A stretch of DNA of 64,000 bases from NCBI GenBank assembly GCA_034435455.1, contig DAOTXL010000012.1:1-64000 (forward strand). Reading direction: 5' to 3'. The notes under the pieces are model-generated. The model worked only from the letters and a program-made list of their open reading frames with translations. It searched no databases and was not told where the DNA came from. Below, in pieces: positions 15,523 through 23,675 of this stretch (the stretch's first letter is position 1; every line of letters starts with the position of its first letter). Position numbers and translations under genes: made by a program. The DNA comes from DAOTXL01 sp034435455 (GTDB lineage Bacteria; Chloroflexota; Anaerolineae; JAAYZQ01).

Positions 15523-17244
15523 CTATTCCAGGTCATATAGGAGATCGGTCAGTTCCTCCAGCCAGGTGTTCAGATCGGCTTCGTTGCCGTAGCGGCGGGC
15601 CTCGTCAATCATGGCCAGGGCTTCGGCCAGGTCTTGGGCATCGGCGGGGTCCAGTTTCCCGCCTTGCAGCAACTTTTTCGCCCGGTCGACCATGGCCTGG
15701 CTTCCCTCGTCGAGGACGATGGCTGGGGTGGTCGCGGCCAGGCGCTTTTGGGCCTGGCTGATCTGCTCCTGGGTCAGCCGCTCTTTGGTAGCGGTGACGG
15801 TGATGCCGGCTTCCTGGCCGCTGCCCCGGTCGTAGGCTTTGACGTGCAGGATGCCGTTGACATCCAGATTGAATCGGACCTGTACGCGGGCCGGTTCCCC
15901 CGCCCGCTCCGGCTTCAGGCCCGAAAAGGTGAATTCCCCCAGCAGGGTGTTCTTGCTGGCAACCGGTTCCTCGCCCTGATAGACCTTGAGTTCGACTTTG
16001 TCCTGGTCAGGGTGGAGGGTGGCATAGACCTCCTCTTTGGTCACCGGGATCGTCGTGTTGCGATGGATGAGGATGCTGTAGCGGTCATAGACCCAACCCC
16101 GCCAGGTAGGCTCGGCGACTTCGATGCCGAGGGAGTGGGGGGTCACATCCACCAGGATGGCCTCGATGGGCTGCCCGGCGATAATGGCTGCCTGGACGCC
16201 GGCCCCCAGGGCTACCGCTTCTGAGGGGTGGACCTCCTGGCGCGGTTCCAGACCGGTGGCGTCGGCGACCAGGTTCCAAACGGCGGGGATGTAGGTCGAG
16301 CCGCCCACCAGCAACACTTTGTCCAGGTCCTTGATGGTCATCTGGGCGTCGGTCAGGGCCTGCTGGATGGAGGTGCGGGTGGAGCCGATCAGGTCGGCGA
16401 TCAGGGCCTCGAACTCGTTTCGGCTGACCTCGATCTCCAGGTGCAGCGGCTTACCGCCTTTTTCGGCCAGGTACTCCTCGCGCACCCAGGTAAAGGGGCG
16501 GGAGGACAGTTCGATCTTGGCCTTTTCGGCAGCGCGAATCAGGCGGGCCATGGCCTTGCGGTCGTTCCGCAGGTCTATTTTGTGCCGTTTCTCGAATGCC
16601 TGGCGCAGGTGTTCGGCCAGCAGGGCGTCGAAATCGTCGCCGCCCAGGCGGGTGTTGCCGTGGCTGGCCCGCACCTCCACCACACCGCTCACCAGTTCGA
16701 CCAGGGATACGTCGAACGTGCCGCCCCCCAGGTCATAGACCAACACCACCTGGTCCCCCTCCCGGTCCAGGCCGTAAGCCAGGGCCGCAGCCGTCGGCTC
16801 GTTGATGATGCGCATCACCTCCAGCCCGGCGATCTGACCGGCATCTTTGGTGGCCTGGCGGGCGGCGTCGGAAAAGTAGGCGGGCACCGTGATGACGGCC
16901 CGCTGGATGGACCGTTTCAGGTTGGTCTCGGCCACACGCTTGAGTTCCCGCAGGATAAAGGCCGAGATCTCCTGGGGGGTGAAGGTATGTTTGCCCAGGG
17001 TTACGGTGCGGGTGGTGCCCATGTCGCGCTTGATGGAGCGCACGGTGGATTCGGGGGCCAGCACCCATTGGTTGAGGGCCGGGGTGCCCACCAGCCATTC
17101 ACCCTGGGGCGACAGACCTACGACCGAGGGCATGATCCGTTCGCCTTTGTTGGGCAGGATGCGAGGCTTGCCATCCTGGACTATGCTGACGGCGGAAAAG
17201 GTGGTGCCCAGATCGATGCCGATGATAGGGTTGTCTTGACTCAT
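15523..17244 (-). CDS. dnaK: DnaK-type Hsp70 with shortened lid
   Basis: 573 aa against about 610-640 for housekeeping DnaK. The ATPase domain (1-360) carries IGIDLGTTFSAV, DLGGGTFDVS, INEPTAAALAYG and LLVGGSTYIP. The interdomain linker is AILVDVTPHSLG (363-373). The beta substrate domain (to about 490) contains a short insertion, EPTWRGWVYDRYS. The helical lid is only about 83 residues and ends LYDLE without the usual acidic tail. It is the last gene of TPR-J-grpE-dnaK, 9 nt after grpE. It may be a second, specialised Hsp70 rather than the main DnaK; the window cannot decide. Confidence 0.9.
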   Translation of the reverse strand: MSQDNPIIGIDLGTTFSAVSIVQDGKPRILPNKGERIMPSVVGLSPQGEWLVGTPALNQWVLAPESTVRSIKRDMGTTRTVTLGKHTFTPQEISAFILRELKRVAETNLKRSIQRAVITVPAYFSDAARQATKDAGQIAGLEVMRIINEPTAAALAYGLDREGDQVVLVYDLGGGTFDVSLVELVSGVVEVRASHGNTRLGGDDFDALLAEHLRQAFEKRHKIDLRNDRKAMARLIRAAEKAKIELSSRPFTWVREEYLAEKGGKPLHLEIEVSRNEFEALIADLIGSTRTSIQQALTDAQMTIKDLDKVLLVGGSTYIPAVWNLVADATGLEPRQEVHPSEAVALGAGVQAAIIAGQPIEAILVDVTPHSLGIEVAEPTWRGWVYDRYSILIHRNTTIPVTKEEVYATLHPDQDKVELKVYQGEEPVASKNTLLGEFTFSGLKPERAGEPARVQVRFNLDVNGILHVKAYDRGSGQEAGITVTATKERLTQEQISQAQKRLAATTPAIVLDEGSQAMVDRAKKLLQGGKLDPADAQDLAEALAMIDEARRYGNEADLNTWLEELTDLLYDLE

Positions 17245-17253
17245 AGATCACTC

Positions 17254-17853
17254 CTATTGGTTTCTGACGACGACAACGTGGGCATGGCGCAGCACGGTGT
17301 TGCCCAGGGCATAGCCCCGCCGGTCTTCGGCGACAATCTGGCCGTCAGGCAGGGAAGCGTCCTGGACGGTGCTCACGGCCACATGGCGGTACGGGTCGAA
17401 CATCTGACCGACGGTGGGGATCGGTTCGATGCCTTCTTTTTTCAGGATGGCCAGCAGGCGGTCGCGCAGCAGGCGCTGGCCGTCGAGCCAGGCCATCAGG
17501 GTCGCTGCCTCCGGCGAGCCTTGCCGGTGCAGGCGATAGGCATGGTGTCCGCCACTTTTGAGGCCCGCTTCCAGGCCGTCGAGGACCGGCAGGAGGCTTT
17601 GCAGGACTTCGAGGCGGGCCTGACGGGCGGCCTCTTGTCGGGCTGCCTCCTGCTGGGCCAGAGCTGTTTGCAGGGCTTCCAGGGCGGCGTTCAGGCGCTC
17701 GGCCTGGGCCTCGGCCAGGGTGTTGGCTTTGTACTGCTCCCGTCCCAGTTTGCCGATCTGTTTTTCCAGTTTCTCCAGGCTTTCGCCTGGCAGGGTCTTT
17801 TGTTGAGAAAAGAATTCCGAGACTGTTTCCCAAACCTGCCGTTTGTAGCTCAT
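17254..17853 (-). CDS. grpE: GrpE, nucleotide exchange factor of Hsp70
   Basis: 199 aa. A long N-terminal coiled coil (about 20-90: LEKLEKQIGKLGREQ, then repeated AQQEAARQEAARQA) is followed by the beta-wing domain with FDPYRHVAVSTV and the family end GYALGNTVLRHAHVVVV. It accelerates ADP release from DnaK. No clear ribosome site precedes the ATG. Its position between the J-protein and dnaK supports a dedicated chaperone module. Confidence 0.88.
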   Translation of the reverse strand: MSYKRQVWETVSEFFSQQKTLPGESLEKLEKQIGKLGREQYKANTLAEAQAERLNAALEALQTALAQQEAARQEAARQARLEVLQSLLPVLDGLEAGLKSGGHHAYRLHRQGSPEAATLMAWLDGQRLLRDRLLAILKKEGIEPIPTVGQMFDPYRHVAVSTVQDASLPDGQIVAEDRRGYALGNTVLRHAHVVVVRNQ

Positions 17854-17877
17854 CTTGACAATGATCTCGTCCAGGGT

Positions 17878-17911
17878 GCCCGGCGCCGGCTCGATGGCCG
17901 CAGCGCCGGGC
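17878..17911. other. Intraoperonic hairpin between J-protein gene and grpE
   Basis: GCCCGGCGC and GCGCCGGGC form a 9-bp stem around a 16-nt loop in the 68-nt gap. It could set mRNA processing or relative expression within the operon; no T-run is present. Confidence 0.4.
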
Positions 17912-17921
17912 CCTTGAGTTG

Positions 17922-18275
17922 TTATAGGTGAACCGGCCTATAGTCGCTGCGAAAGTCGTCGCGGGCCAGGTCGGTAAAGGCCTGGGCGGCGGCCAGGATC
18001 TCCTGAGGATGGAGGCGCAGGTCGAAAGTGGCCTGGAGTCGCCGCCTGGGCGGCTGCCAGGGCGGCGGCTCCCGGAGGAGGTAGAGATCGGTTGTGGCCC
18101 GCTGCTCGGCGCTGCGCAGTTGTTCATAGGCGGCGCGGATGGTCTTGAACGTCTCCGGGTCGGTTTCGGGCGGGTGCTCGCGCACCTGGCGAAAGTAGGC
18201 CCGGCGGATCTCTTCGTGGCCGGCACCTCGCTCCAACCCCAGGACGCGGTAGGGATCAGTCAAGTTTGTTGTCAT
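17922..18275 (-). CDS. Short J-domain protein with HPP instead of HPD
   Basis: 117 aa. The N-terminal J domain is clear: DPYRVLGLERGAGHEEIRRAYFRQ, here split as DPYRVLGLERG and HEEIRRAYFRQ, then TFKTIRAAYEQLRSAEQR. The invariant HPD tripeptide reads HPPE (His34-Pro35-Pro36-Glu37), so the Asp that stimulates Hsp70 ATPase is missing. The C-terminal half (PPWQPPRRRL, then a helical end) has no zinc-finger or CTD of DnaJ. Its place in the operon says it works with the adjacent DnaK, but without HPD it may tether or regulate rather than activate. Other J-like proteins with HPPE are known to me by pattern only. Confidence 0.8.
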   Translation of the reverse strand: MTTNLTDPYRVLGLERGAGHEEIRRAYFRQVREHPPETDPETFKTIRAAYEQLRSAEQRATTDLYLLREPPPWQPPRRRLQATFDLRLHPQEILAAAQAFTDLARDDFRSDYRPVHL

Positions 18276-18318
18276 CCTGCTCTTCCATTCTCCTCAACAG
18301 GCCCATCGGTTCCTCCAG

Positions 18319-20532
18319 CTACAGGTCGTCGAGAAAGGGGAAATCGGGGAACGGGCCCGGCCCGAAAGAGGCAAAGGGGTTCTCCAGGCGAGAGCGTGTC
18401 TGTTCGATGATCTCCAACAGTTCCTGGTCCCCGGTCTGACGGGCGGTGTGGCGGGCCCGCCGCCAGTAGCGGTTGGCTTCTTTCATCTCGCCGGCGACGG
18501 CGTAGCTGGTACCCACATGGTAGTTGGCCCAGCCGTGGTCGGGGTCCAGGCGCAGGGCCCGGTCGAAGAAGGAGAGCGCCCTGTCCACATTGTCGTGATC
18601 CAGATAAAAGGCTCCGATCTCTACCAGGGCATCGGCATCGTCCCCCGCCTGTTGTTCGGCGCATTGCAGATAGATTGTGCCCTGTTCCTTCTCGTGACGG
18701 CGGAAGCAGCAGTGGGCCAGGTCCAGATAGAAGGAGGTCGGCAGGGGACCCACCTGCGCCTTGGCCTGGGCAATGACCCATTCGGCTTTGCGGGGCTGCC
18801 CGGCGATGTGGCAGATGTCCACTGCCTCATGATAGATATCCAGGTTGGTCGGCTCCAGGGCCAGGGCCTGGGCCAGCGCTTCGTGGGCGGCGTCCGGCTT
18901 TTTCATGTGGAACAGGCAGTCGGCCATCGCCAGATAGAGGAGCGGCTGATCGGGGGTGTATTCCATAGCCTGGCGATAGGATTCAAGGGCTTGTTTGAAT
19001 TTTCGGCTGCGGCAGGCCTGTTCCCCTTCCTGATACAGGATTTCGGACAGGCGCTCCCGCGCTTCCAGGTGGTTGGGGTCGGCCTTCAGGACCCGTTGCC
19101 AGGCGCGTTGGACGGAGTCGGGGGTGAAGAGGAACCACCAGGGCTGGATCATTTCGTTCAGGCGGGCGGCGCGCACGAGGGCCTCGACATGGTTGGGATC
19201 CCGCTTGAGGAGGTTGTCTACCTGGGTGCGGGCGGCCTCCAGGCGATTCTGGGCTATCAGGGCGTCCACCAGTTCCAGGCGGAGGTCGGCGTTGTTGGGA
19301 TCGTTGTTGAGGGCGTTGTGTAAGGTGGTGATGGCCTGGGTTGTTTCGCCGGCCCGGCGGTAACATTCGGCCACATGCCCCCACAACTGGGCCACCTGCT
19401 GGGGGGTGAGGGCGTCGGGGTCATCCTTTTTGCGCGGGCGGCGGCGGACGACCTGCCGCCACAGCTCTGCTGCTTCCACGAATTGCTCGGTCCTTTCGTA
19501 GGCCAGGGCCAGGTTCTGGAGCAGGGCGTAGCTATTTTCGCCCCACTCTCTGACTTTCTGCCAGTGGGTGAGGGCCTCTGCCCAGCGCCCGGCCAGGGCC
19601 CTGGCGTAGCCGATGTGCTGGTGGGCAGCGAGGAGCAGCGTTTTCAGGTCGCGGTCGTCAGGCTTCAGGGCGATGGCGGCTTCGGCCAGGGAGGCCACCT
19701 CGCTCCAGCGCCCCTCATCGGCCGCCTGCTCGGCCAGATTCTGATAGAGCAGGCCCAGGTTGTGGCGAAAGGTGGGGGTGTCCAGCCCCAATTGTCGGGC
19801 AGCCTGCCAGTGGACCAGGGCTTCTTCGGCCTGCTCGCGGCGCAGGGCATCCAGGCCCAGGGCGTAGGCGGCCACGGCGCGGATCGGCCGCGGCAGATCG
19901 TCTGCCTGGGCGAGGGGGCGAAGCAGGTCCTGCGCCCGTTCGTCCCCGACCTGGAGGGCAGCCAGGCCGGGCCACAGGCGGGCCGGTCCCCTGTCGTCTG
20001 TCGGTGGGGGTGGGATGGCAGCATCACCGCGCACCAGGGCGACCAGAGGGCGCCAGGACTTTTGCTGTTCCAGGGGCAGGGCGCGCCAGGCGGCGCTTTG
20101 GGTTGGATCGTTGCCTTGTTCCAACAGGGCCAGGACGTACAGTTCGGCAGCGCGGTGGAGGGAGGGATCGGCTTTGAGGGTCAGGCGGTAGGCGATGCTG
20201 GCCTTGTCCAGGTCGCCCCGCCGGTGGTGGGCCAGCCCCAGGTGGTAGGTGTAGCGAGAGTCATTGGGGACCAATTGGGCTGCCCGCTTCAGGTCGTGCA
20301 GGCCGGACTCCTGTTGTCGCTGCTGGTAGAAGCGGTTTAGCCCTCGCCGAAAGTAGACCTCGGCCAGGGCAGCAGCGAGTTTGGGAGAGGGGGCCTGTTG
20401 GTAGGCCTCTTCCCAGATCGTGATGGCTGCGTCGTAATTGCCCCGGTGGAAGGCCTCCTGCCCCCGCACAACCGGGTTGGCAACGGAGCGGCGCCCTCTG
20501 GCTGTTTGTGAACGACTTTTTTTCTTTGCCAC
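18319..20532 (-). CDS. Large tetratricopeptide-repeat protein heading the Hsp70 operon
   Basis: 737 aa, GTG start (GTG GCA AAG) with AAGGG upstream. After a basic N-terminus (AKKKSRSQTARGRR) almost the whole length is TPR-type helix pairs, for example AFHRGNYDAAITIWEEAYQQ near residue 28 and, towards the end, ALSFFDRALRLDPDHGWANY. There is no signal peptide or catalytic motif, so it is cytoplasmic. TPR proteins present binding surfaces for partner proteins; in front of J-protein, GrpE and DnaK it probably acts as a client or cochaperone adaptor. Confidence 0.88.
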   Translation of the reverse strand: MAKKKSRSQTARGRRSVANPVVRGQEAFHRGNYDAAITIWEEAYQQAPSPKLAAALAEVYFRRGLNRFYQQRQQESGLHDLKRAAQLVPNDSRYTYHLGLAHHRRGDLDKASIAYRLTLKADPSLHRAAELYVLALLEQGNDPTQSAAWRALPLEQQKSWRPLVALVRGDAAIPPPPTDDRGPARLWPGLAALQVGDERAQDLLRPLAQADDLPRPIRAVAAYALGLDALRREQAEEALVHWQAARQLGLDTPTFRHNLGLLYQNLAEQAADEGRWSEVASLAEAAIALKPDDRDLKTLLLAAHQHIGYARALAGRWAEALTHWQKVREWGENSYALLQNLALAYERTEQFVEAAELWRQVVRRRPRKKDDPDALTPQQVAQLWGHVAECYRRAGETTQAITTLHNALNNDPNNADLRLELVDALIAQNRLEAARTQVDNLLKRDPNHVEALVRAARLNEMIQPWWFLFTPDSVQRAWQRVLKADPNHLEARERLSEILYQEGEQACRSRKFKQALESYRQAMEYTPDQPLLYLAMADCLFHMKKPDAAHEALAQALALEPTNLDIYHEAVDICHIAGQPRKAEWVIAQAKAQVGPLPTSFYLDLAHCCFRRHEKEQGTIYLQCAEQQAGDDADALVEIGAFYLDHDNVDRALSFFDRALRLDPDHGWANYHVGTSYAVAGEMKEANRYWRRARHTARQTGDQELLEIIEQTRSRLENPFASFGPGPFPDFPFLDDL

Positions 20533-20669
20533 TACTTGACCCTTTTTCGGGTTGCCATCAAACTCTCACTGAACCGGTCGGCTTCGATGAACGGGCACTG
20601 CGGGCAACGCGGCAAGCCGGGTTGCCGGCTATGTCCGAGCGTTTGTCCAAGGCCGACGACATTAGATTT

Positions 20670-20698
20670 ATTTTACTACAACCCAGATCACAAAGCAA
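20670..20698 (-). promoter_or_regulatory. Possible promoter of the TPR-J-grpE-dnaK operon
   Basis: On the minus strand TTGCTT (20698-20693), 17 nt, TAAAAT (20675-20670) in an AT-rich pocket about 140 nt before the GTG start. The -35 match is weak. Confidence 0.35.
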
Positions 20699-20981
20699 CC
20701 CGGACGCCCGCCGGGGATCGGCATTTTCCTGCCCGCGCCTCCGCCGGTCCGGCCAGGGGGAGAACCGTCATCAACAGACAAGAGAGGGTATCGAACCACC
20801 GGAATTGGCCCGCCTGGGGCGTTGTGGCGGCCAGGAGCCAGGCCCGGAGTGGGTCGCCGTAGGGCCGCGAGGCCAACAGAACCACCCACACGAAGGCCAG
20901 GCTGTTCAGGCCGATGAGCACACCGCTGACATCGCGGTGCCAGAGGAACAGGGCCATGCTCAACGGCAGGAAGACAACCAT
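20688..20981 (-). CDS. Small predicted membrane protein, 97 aa
   Basis: ATG at 20981, or GTG at 20987. Three hydrophobic segments are visible: VVFLPLSMALFLW, VLIGLNSLAFVWVVLLA and LSCLLMTVLPLAG. No family is recognised. The ribosome site is weak and the 3' end overlaps the proposed promoter of the chaperone operon, so it could be a spurious frame or a decayed gene end. Confidence 0.4.
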   Translation of the reverse strand: MVVFLPLSMALFLWHRDVSGVLIGLNSLAFVWVVLLASRPYGDPLRAWLLAATTPQAGQFRWFDTLSCLLMTVLPLAGPAEARAGKCRSPAGVRVAL

Positions 20982-21011
20982 CCCCACTAGCGGAGTGTGG
21001 TCCCCACAACC

Positions 21012-21065
21012 CCGGCCCTGCCTCCCTCCCCATTGGTAGACACAGGGGCAGGGCCGGTTTTTTTT
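21012..21065 (+). terminator. Strong intrinsic terminator on the plus strand with no obvious gene before it
   Basis: CCGGCCCTGCC (21012-21022) and GGCAGGGCCGG (21047-21057) form a perfect 11-bp stem followed directly by eight T residues. No convincing plus-strand gene lies between 20533 and this point, so it may end a small RNA or antisense transcript, or insulate the LysM gene. Confidence 0.65.
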
Positions 21066-21180
21066 GAGGCAGGCTATGGGGCGGGGGCGACTGCCGGCAG
21101 TTGCCCTACAAAAGGAGAGTTGGGCACGATCCGGGAAGCGGCTCTGGCGCTGGTGGCGGCGCTGGGGGGGGGAAACTACC

Positions 21181-21208
21181 TTGACAGGGGGGCAGAAAGT
21201 TGTATAAT
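21181..21208 (+). promoter_or_regulatory. Promoter of the LysM/L,D-transpeptidase gene
   Basis: TTGACA (21181-21186), 16 nt, TATAAT (21203-21208). The transcript start is expected near 21215, leaving a leader of about 138 nt. Confidence 0.75.
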
Positions 21209-21234
21209 GAATTTGGCCTTTTCCCGAAAGTTTG

Positions 21235-21345
21235 GTAGTTGTTCAGGCGCCAGGCGCTCAAGTGCCGGGTACCTGTCCTTGGGAGCATCGGACAGTGAGG
21301 AACCGGCCCGTGTGAGAAAGACGAACCTGACCCGGTTGCGAGGAG
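21235..21345 (+). promoter_or_regulatory. Structured 5' leader, candidate c-di-AMP (ydaO/yuaA-like) riboswitch
   Basis: The leader can fold into a multibranch element: CCGGGT pairs with ACCCGG over a long range, and CTGTCC/GGACAG forms an inner hairpin. The blocks CGCTCAAG, GGTACC, GAGGAACCGG and GACGAACCTG followed by GCGAGG occur in the same order as similar blocks in ydaO/yuaA leaders. Those riboswitches often control cell-wall hydrolases with LysM domains, which is what follows here. The match is by eye and incomplete; it could be another cis-regulatory RNA. Confidence 0.4.
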
Positions 21346-21352
21346 GTTCAAG

Positions 21353-22135
21353 ATGATCAGAAAAATGATGGAGCGCGCTGTGCTCATTCTGCCGGCTGTG
21401 TTCGTCGTCCTGGCCCTGGCCCTGCCGCCCTCAGCCCAGGCTCAGGGGACGGTCCACGTTGTTCAGCGGGGTGAGAATCTGGCCCAGATCGCCAGGCGCT
21501 ATGGCACATCGGTTTCGGCTATCGCTGCGGCCAACGGCCTGCGCAACCCCAACCTGATCTACGTCGGGCAACGGCTGCGCATCCCCACCGGCGGCGGCTC
21601 TGCCGGCGGCGGGGGCGCTGTGCATGTGGTACGGCGTGGCGAGACGTTGCAGGGCATCGCCCTTCGCTATGGAACTACGCCGGGGGCCATTGCTGCGGCC
21701 AACGGCCTGCGCAACCCCAACCTGATCTATGTCGGGCAGCGGCTGCGCATCCCCACCGGCGGCGGTTCTGCCGGCGGCGGGAGCAACCGGTGGATTGATG
21801 TGGACCTGAGCAGCCAGACGGTGCGGGCGTACCAGGGCAACACCGTCGTGCGGAGCATGATCGTCTCGACAGGCATTGCCCGCTACCCAACGCCCACCGG
21901 GCGTTTTCGCATCTATGCCAAATACCCCAGTGTGACCATGTCGGGGCCGGGCTATTACCTGCCCGGCGTGCCGCACACCATGTATTTCTACCGGGGCTAT
22001 GCCCTGCACGGCACCTATTGGCACCGCAATTTTGGACACCCCATGAGCCACGGCTGCATCAACCTGACCCGCGCCGACGCGGCCTGGCTCTATGGCTGGG
22101 CCTCGGTGGGCACCCTGGTGGTGATCCACCGGTAA
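21353..22135 (+). CDS. Secreted LysM L,D-transpeptidase (YkuD domain)
   Basis: 260 aa, ATG after GAGGAGG. A signal peptide ends near AQAQG (residue 31). Two LysM peptidoglycan-binding repeats follow (VHVVQRGENLAQIARRYGTS and VHVVRRGETLQGIALRYGTT), then a Gly/Ser linker and a YkuD catalytic domain ending with HGTYWHRNFGHPMSHGCINL, with the catalytic Cys in SHGCIN and its His partners. The family makes or edits 3-3 cross-links in peptidoglycan, or links proteins to it. The two LysM repeats share a nearly identical 90-nt block, a recent duplication. The structured leader suggests control by an RNA element. Confidence 0.92.
   Translation: MIRKMMERAVLILPAVFVVLALALPPSAQAQGTVHVVQRGENLAQIARRYGTSVSAIAAANGLRNPNLIYVGQRLRIPTGGGSAGGGGAVHVVRRGETLQGIALRYGTTPGAIAAANGLRNPNLIYVGQRLRIPTGGGSAGGGSNRWIDVDLSSQTVRAYQGNTVVRSMIVSTGIARYPTPTGRFRIYAKYPSVTMSGPGYYLPGVPHTMYFYRGYALHGTYWHRNFGHPMSHGCINLTRADAAWLYGWASVGTLVVIHR
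21524..21781 (+). repeat. Direct repeat of 90 nt (LysM duplication)
   Basis: Units 21524-21613 and 21692-21781 differ at only three positions, all silent, and are 168 nt apart. They encode the second half of each LysM and its Gly/Ser linker, which points to recent duplication or gene conversion. Confidence 0.8.
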
Positions 22136-22224
22136 ACGTTGTCCCCACTTTCCCCCGCCGGCCATCAGGGGGGCTATGTTCCATACTTTTCCCCCCTTTG
22201 TGCCTGTCTCTCGCTCCCTCTGTT

Positions 22225-22253
22225 TTGTCATCCCCCCCGTTCTGTGCTACACT
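22225..22253 (+). promoter_or_regulatory. Possible promoter for the downstream surface protein gene
   Basis: TTGTCA, 17 nt, TACACT; the -10 matches only four of six positions. It is the only candidate in the 150-nt gap before 22287. Confidence 0.35.
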
Positions 22254-22286
22254 TGTATGTTGTCTTGGTGCAGAGGGTAATAGCCG

Positions 22287-23012
22287 ATGAAGAAAAGAGC
22301 GATTTTCCTGACCCTGGGGGTGGTCCTGGCGCTGGTGCCGTTCCTGTCCGTTTGGGCCCAGCCCTCCGGCCAGATCACCTCGCCGCGTGACCGGGCGTCG
22401 GTGCGGGGCCTGGTGCCCATTGAGGGCAGCGCCACCCATCCCCAGTTTCAAAAGTACGAATTGCATTTTGGCCCGGAGCCCAACCCCGGCGACCAGTGGA
22501 CCCCGGTCGGCAACTCGCCCTTTTTTGTGCCGGTGGTGCAGGGACGGCTGGCGTTGTGGGATACGACCGTGATCCCCGATGGCCTCTACAGCCTGCGCCT
22601 GCGCGTCGTGCGCCTGGATGGCAACTATGACGAGTATTTTGTGCGGGGCATCCAGGTGGCCAACACCCGGCCTACCGAAACGCCGACCCGATCCGCCACC
22701 CCCACCCCTGCGCTGCCGACCGAAACCCCTTTGCCGACGGCAACCATCGTCATCGGCGTGCCGACCGTGCCCACCTGGACGCCCAAACCGACCGACACCC
22801 CCTCACCGACGGCGCTGCCCACTGCCACCCCGGAACCCCCGATCAAGTTGCCGTTCCAGAGTGTCAGCGATGCAGCCTGCTGGGGAACCGGGGCTGCCCT
22901 GGCCCTTTTCGTCGGAATCGGGTTGATCTTTGCCCTGAAAGGGGGGCTGGTCTCCCTGTTTCGCTGGCTCGCCCGACGGGGAAGGGAAGGGTTGGGGATG
23001 TACGACGAGTAG
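22287..23012 (+). CDS. Surface protein: signal peptide, Ig-like domain, Thr/Pro stalk, C-terminal membrane anchor
   Basis: 241 aa. A signal peptide (to about VWAQ, residue 25) is followed by a beta-sandwich domain (SGQITSPRDRASVRG, then WDTTVIPDGLYSLRLRVV), which resembles fibronectin/Ig-like modules. A Thr/Pro/Ala stalk follows (about 128-185), then one membrane helix (GAALALFVGIGLIFAL) and a basic cytoplasmic tail. No enzymatic motif is present. The Thr/Pro stalk matches that of the deacetylase at 2547, suggesting a common surface architecture in this organism. Confidence 0.78.
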   Translation: MKKRAIFLTLGVVLALVPFLSVWAQPSGQITSPRDRASVRGLVPIEGSATHPQFQKYELHFGPEPNPGDQWTPVGNSPFFVPVVQGRLALWDTTVIPDGLYSLRLRVVRLDGNYDEYFVRGIQVANTRPTETPTRSATPTPALPTETPLPTATIVIGVPTVPTWTPKPTDTPSPTALPTATPEPPIKLPFQSVSDAACWGTGAALALFVGIGLIFALKGGLVSLFRWLARRGREGLGMYDE

Positions 23013-23045
23013 GGGCGATGTATGCATCGCCCTATGAGAGGGGGA

Positions 23046-23657
23046 ATGACTGCACAGGAGGCACCAACCTCCTCGGCCCTGATCGTCGGGCTGGGCAATC
23101 CGGGGGAGGAGTATGCCGCCCACCGTCACAACGTCGGCTTCCGGGTGGTAGAGGCTCTGGCCCGCGCTCACGGCCTGCACTTCTTGCGGCACAAGGTCGC
23201 CAGGGCCCGCCTGGCCAGGGGGCAGATCGGTGGCCGGGCGGTGATCCTGGCCAAACCCCAGACCTTTATGAACCTGAGCGGCCAGGCCGTTGGCCGCCTG
23301 AGCCGGGCCTACGATCTCTCCCCGGAACGGATCCTGGTGGTGTACGACGACCTGGACCTGCCGCTTGGCCGCCTTCGCCTGCGCCCGGCGGGCAGCTCGG
23401 GTGGGCACAAGGGAGTGCAGTCGGTCATCGAGGCGCTGGGCACCCAGGCCTTTCCCCGCCTGCGGGTAGGGATAGGCCGCCCGCCGACCGGCGTGGATCC
23501 CGTCGAATATGTCTTGCAGCCCTTTGGCAGGGAACAGGGGCCGATCCTGGCCGAAGCTGTAGGGCTGGCGGTGGCAGCGATCGAATGCTGGCTGGCGGAG
23601 GGGATCGTAGCGGCGATGGAGCGATTTAATCGTAGAGAATTGGAGATTAGAGATTAG
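23046..23657 (+). CDS. pth: Peptidyl-tRNA hydrolase
   Basis: The open frame begins at 23022, but the ATG at 23046 (MTAQEAP) is nearer the GAGAGGGGG site, giving 203 aa. Motifs: LIVGLGNPGEEYAAHRHNVGF (split: LIVGLGNPGEEY and HRHNVGF with the catalytic His), KPQTFMNLSGQAV, VVYDDLDLPLGRLRLR with the catalytic Asp, and GSSGGHKGVQSV. It releases tRNA from prematurely dropped peptidyl-tRNA. The C-terminal ELEIRD and the stop codon lie inside a 7-bp repeat (23635-23669), so the last residues are repeat-derived. mfd follows 18 nt later. Confidence 0.93.
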   Translation: MTAQEAPTSSALIVGLGNPGEEYAAHRHNVGFRVVEALARAHGLHFLRHKVARARLARGQIGGRAVILAKPQTFMNLSGQAVGRLSRAYDLSPERILVVYDDLDLPLGRLRLRPAGSSGGHKGVQSVIEALGTQAFPRLRVGIGRPPTGVDPVEYVLQPFGREQGPILAEAVGLAVAAIECWLAEGIVAAMERFNRRELEIRD

Positions 23658-23669
23658 ATATCGGAGAAT
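23635..23669 (+). repeat. Heptameric repeat (AGAGATT-like), 5 units, across the pth stop
   Basis: GAGAATT, GGAGATT, AGAGATT, AGATATC, GGAGAAT. A related 4-unit stretch is inside lgt (32980-33007). Confidence 0.6.
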
Positions 23670-23675
23670 GGGGGT

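Noticed and set aside
20508..20990. Plus-strand 160-aa ORF before the orphan terminator
   Set aside because: Its start lies in the TPR gene, composition is atypical, and there is no ribosome site; a non-coding transcript is a better explanation.
21524..21781. CRISPR-like direct repeats
   Set aside because: Two 90-nt coding repeats of LysM modules, not spaced short repeats.
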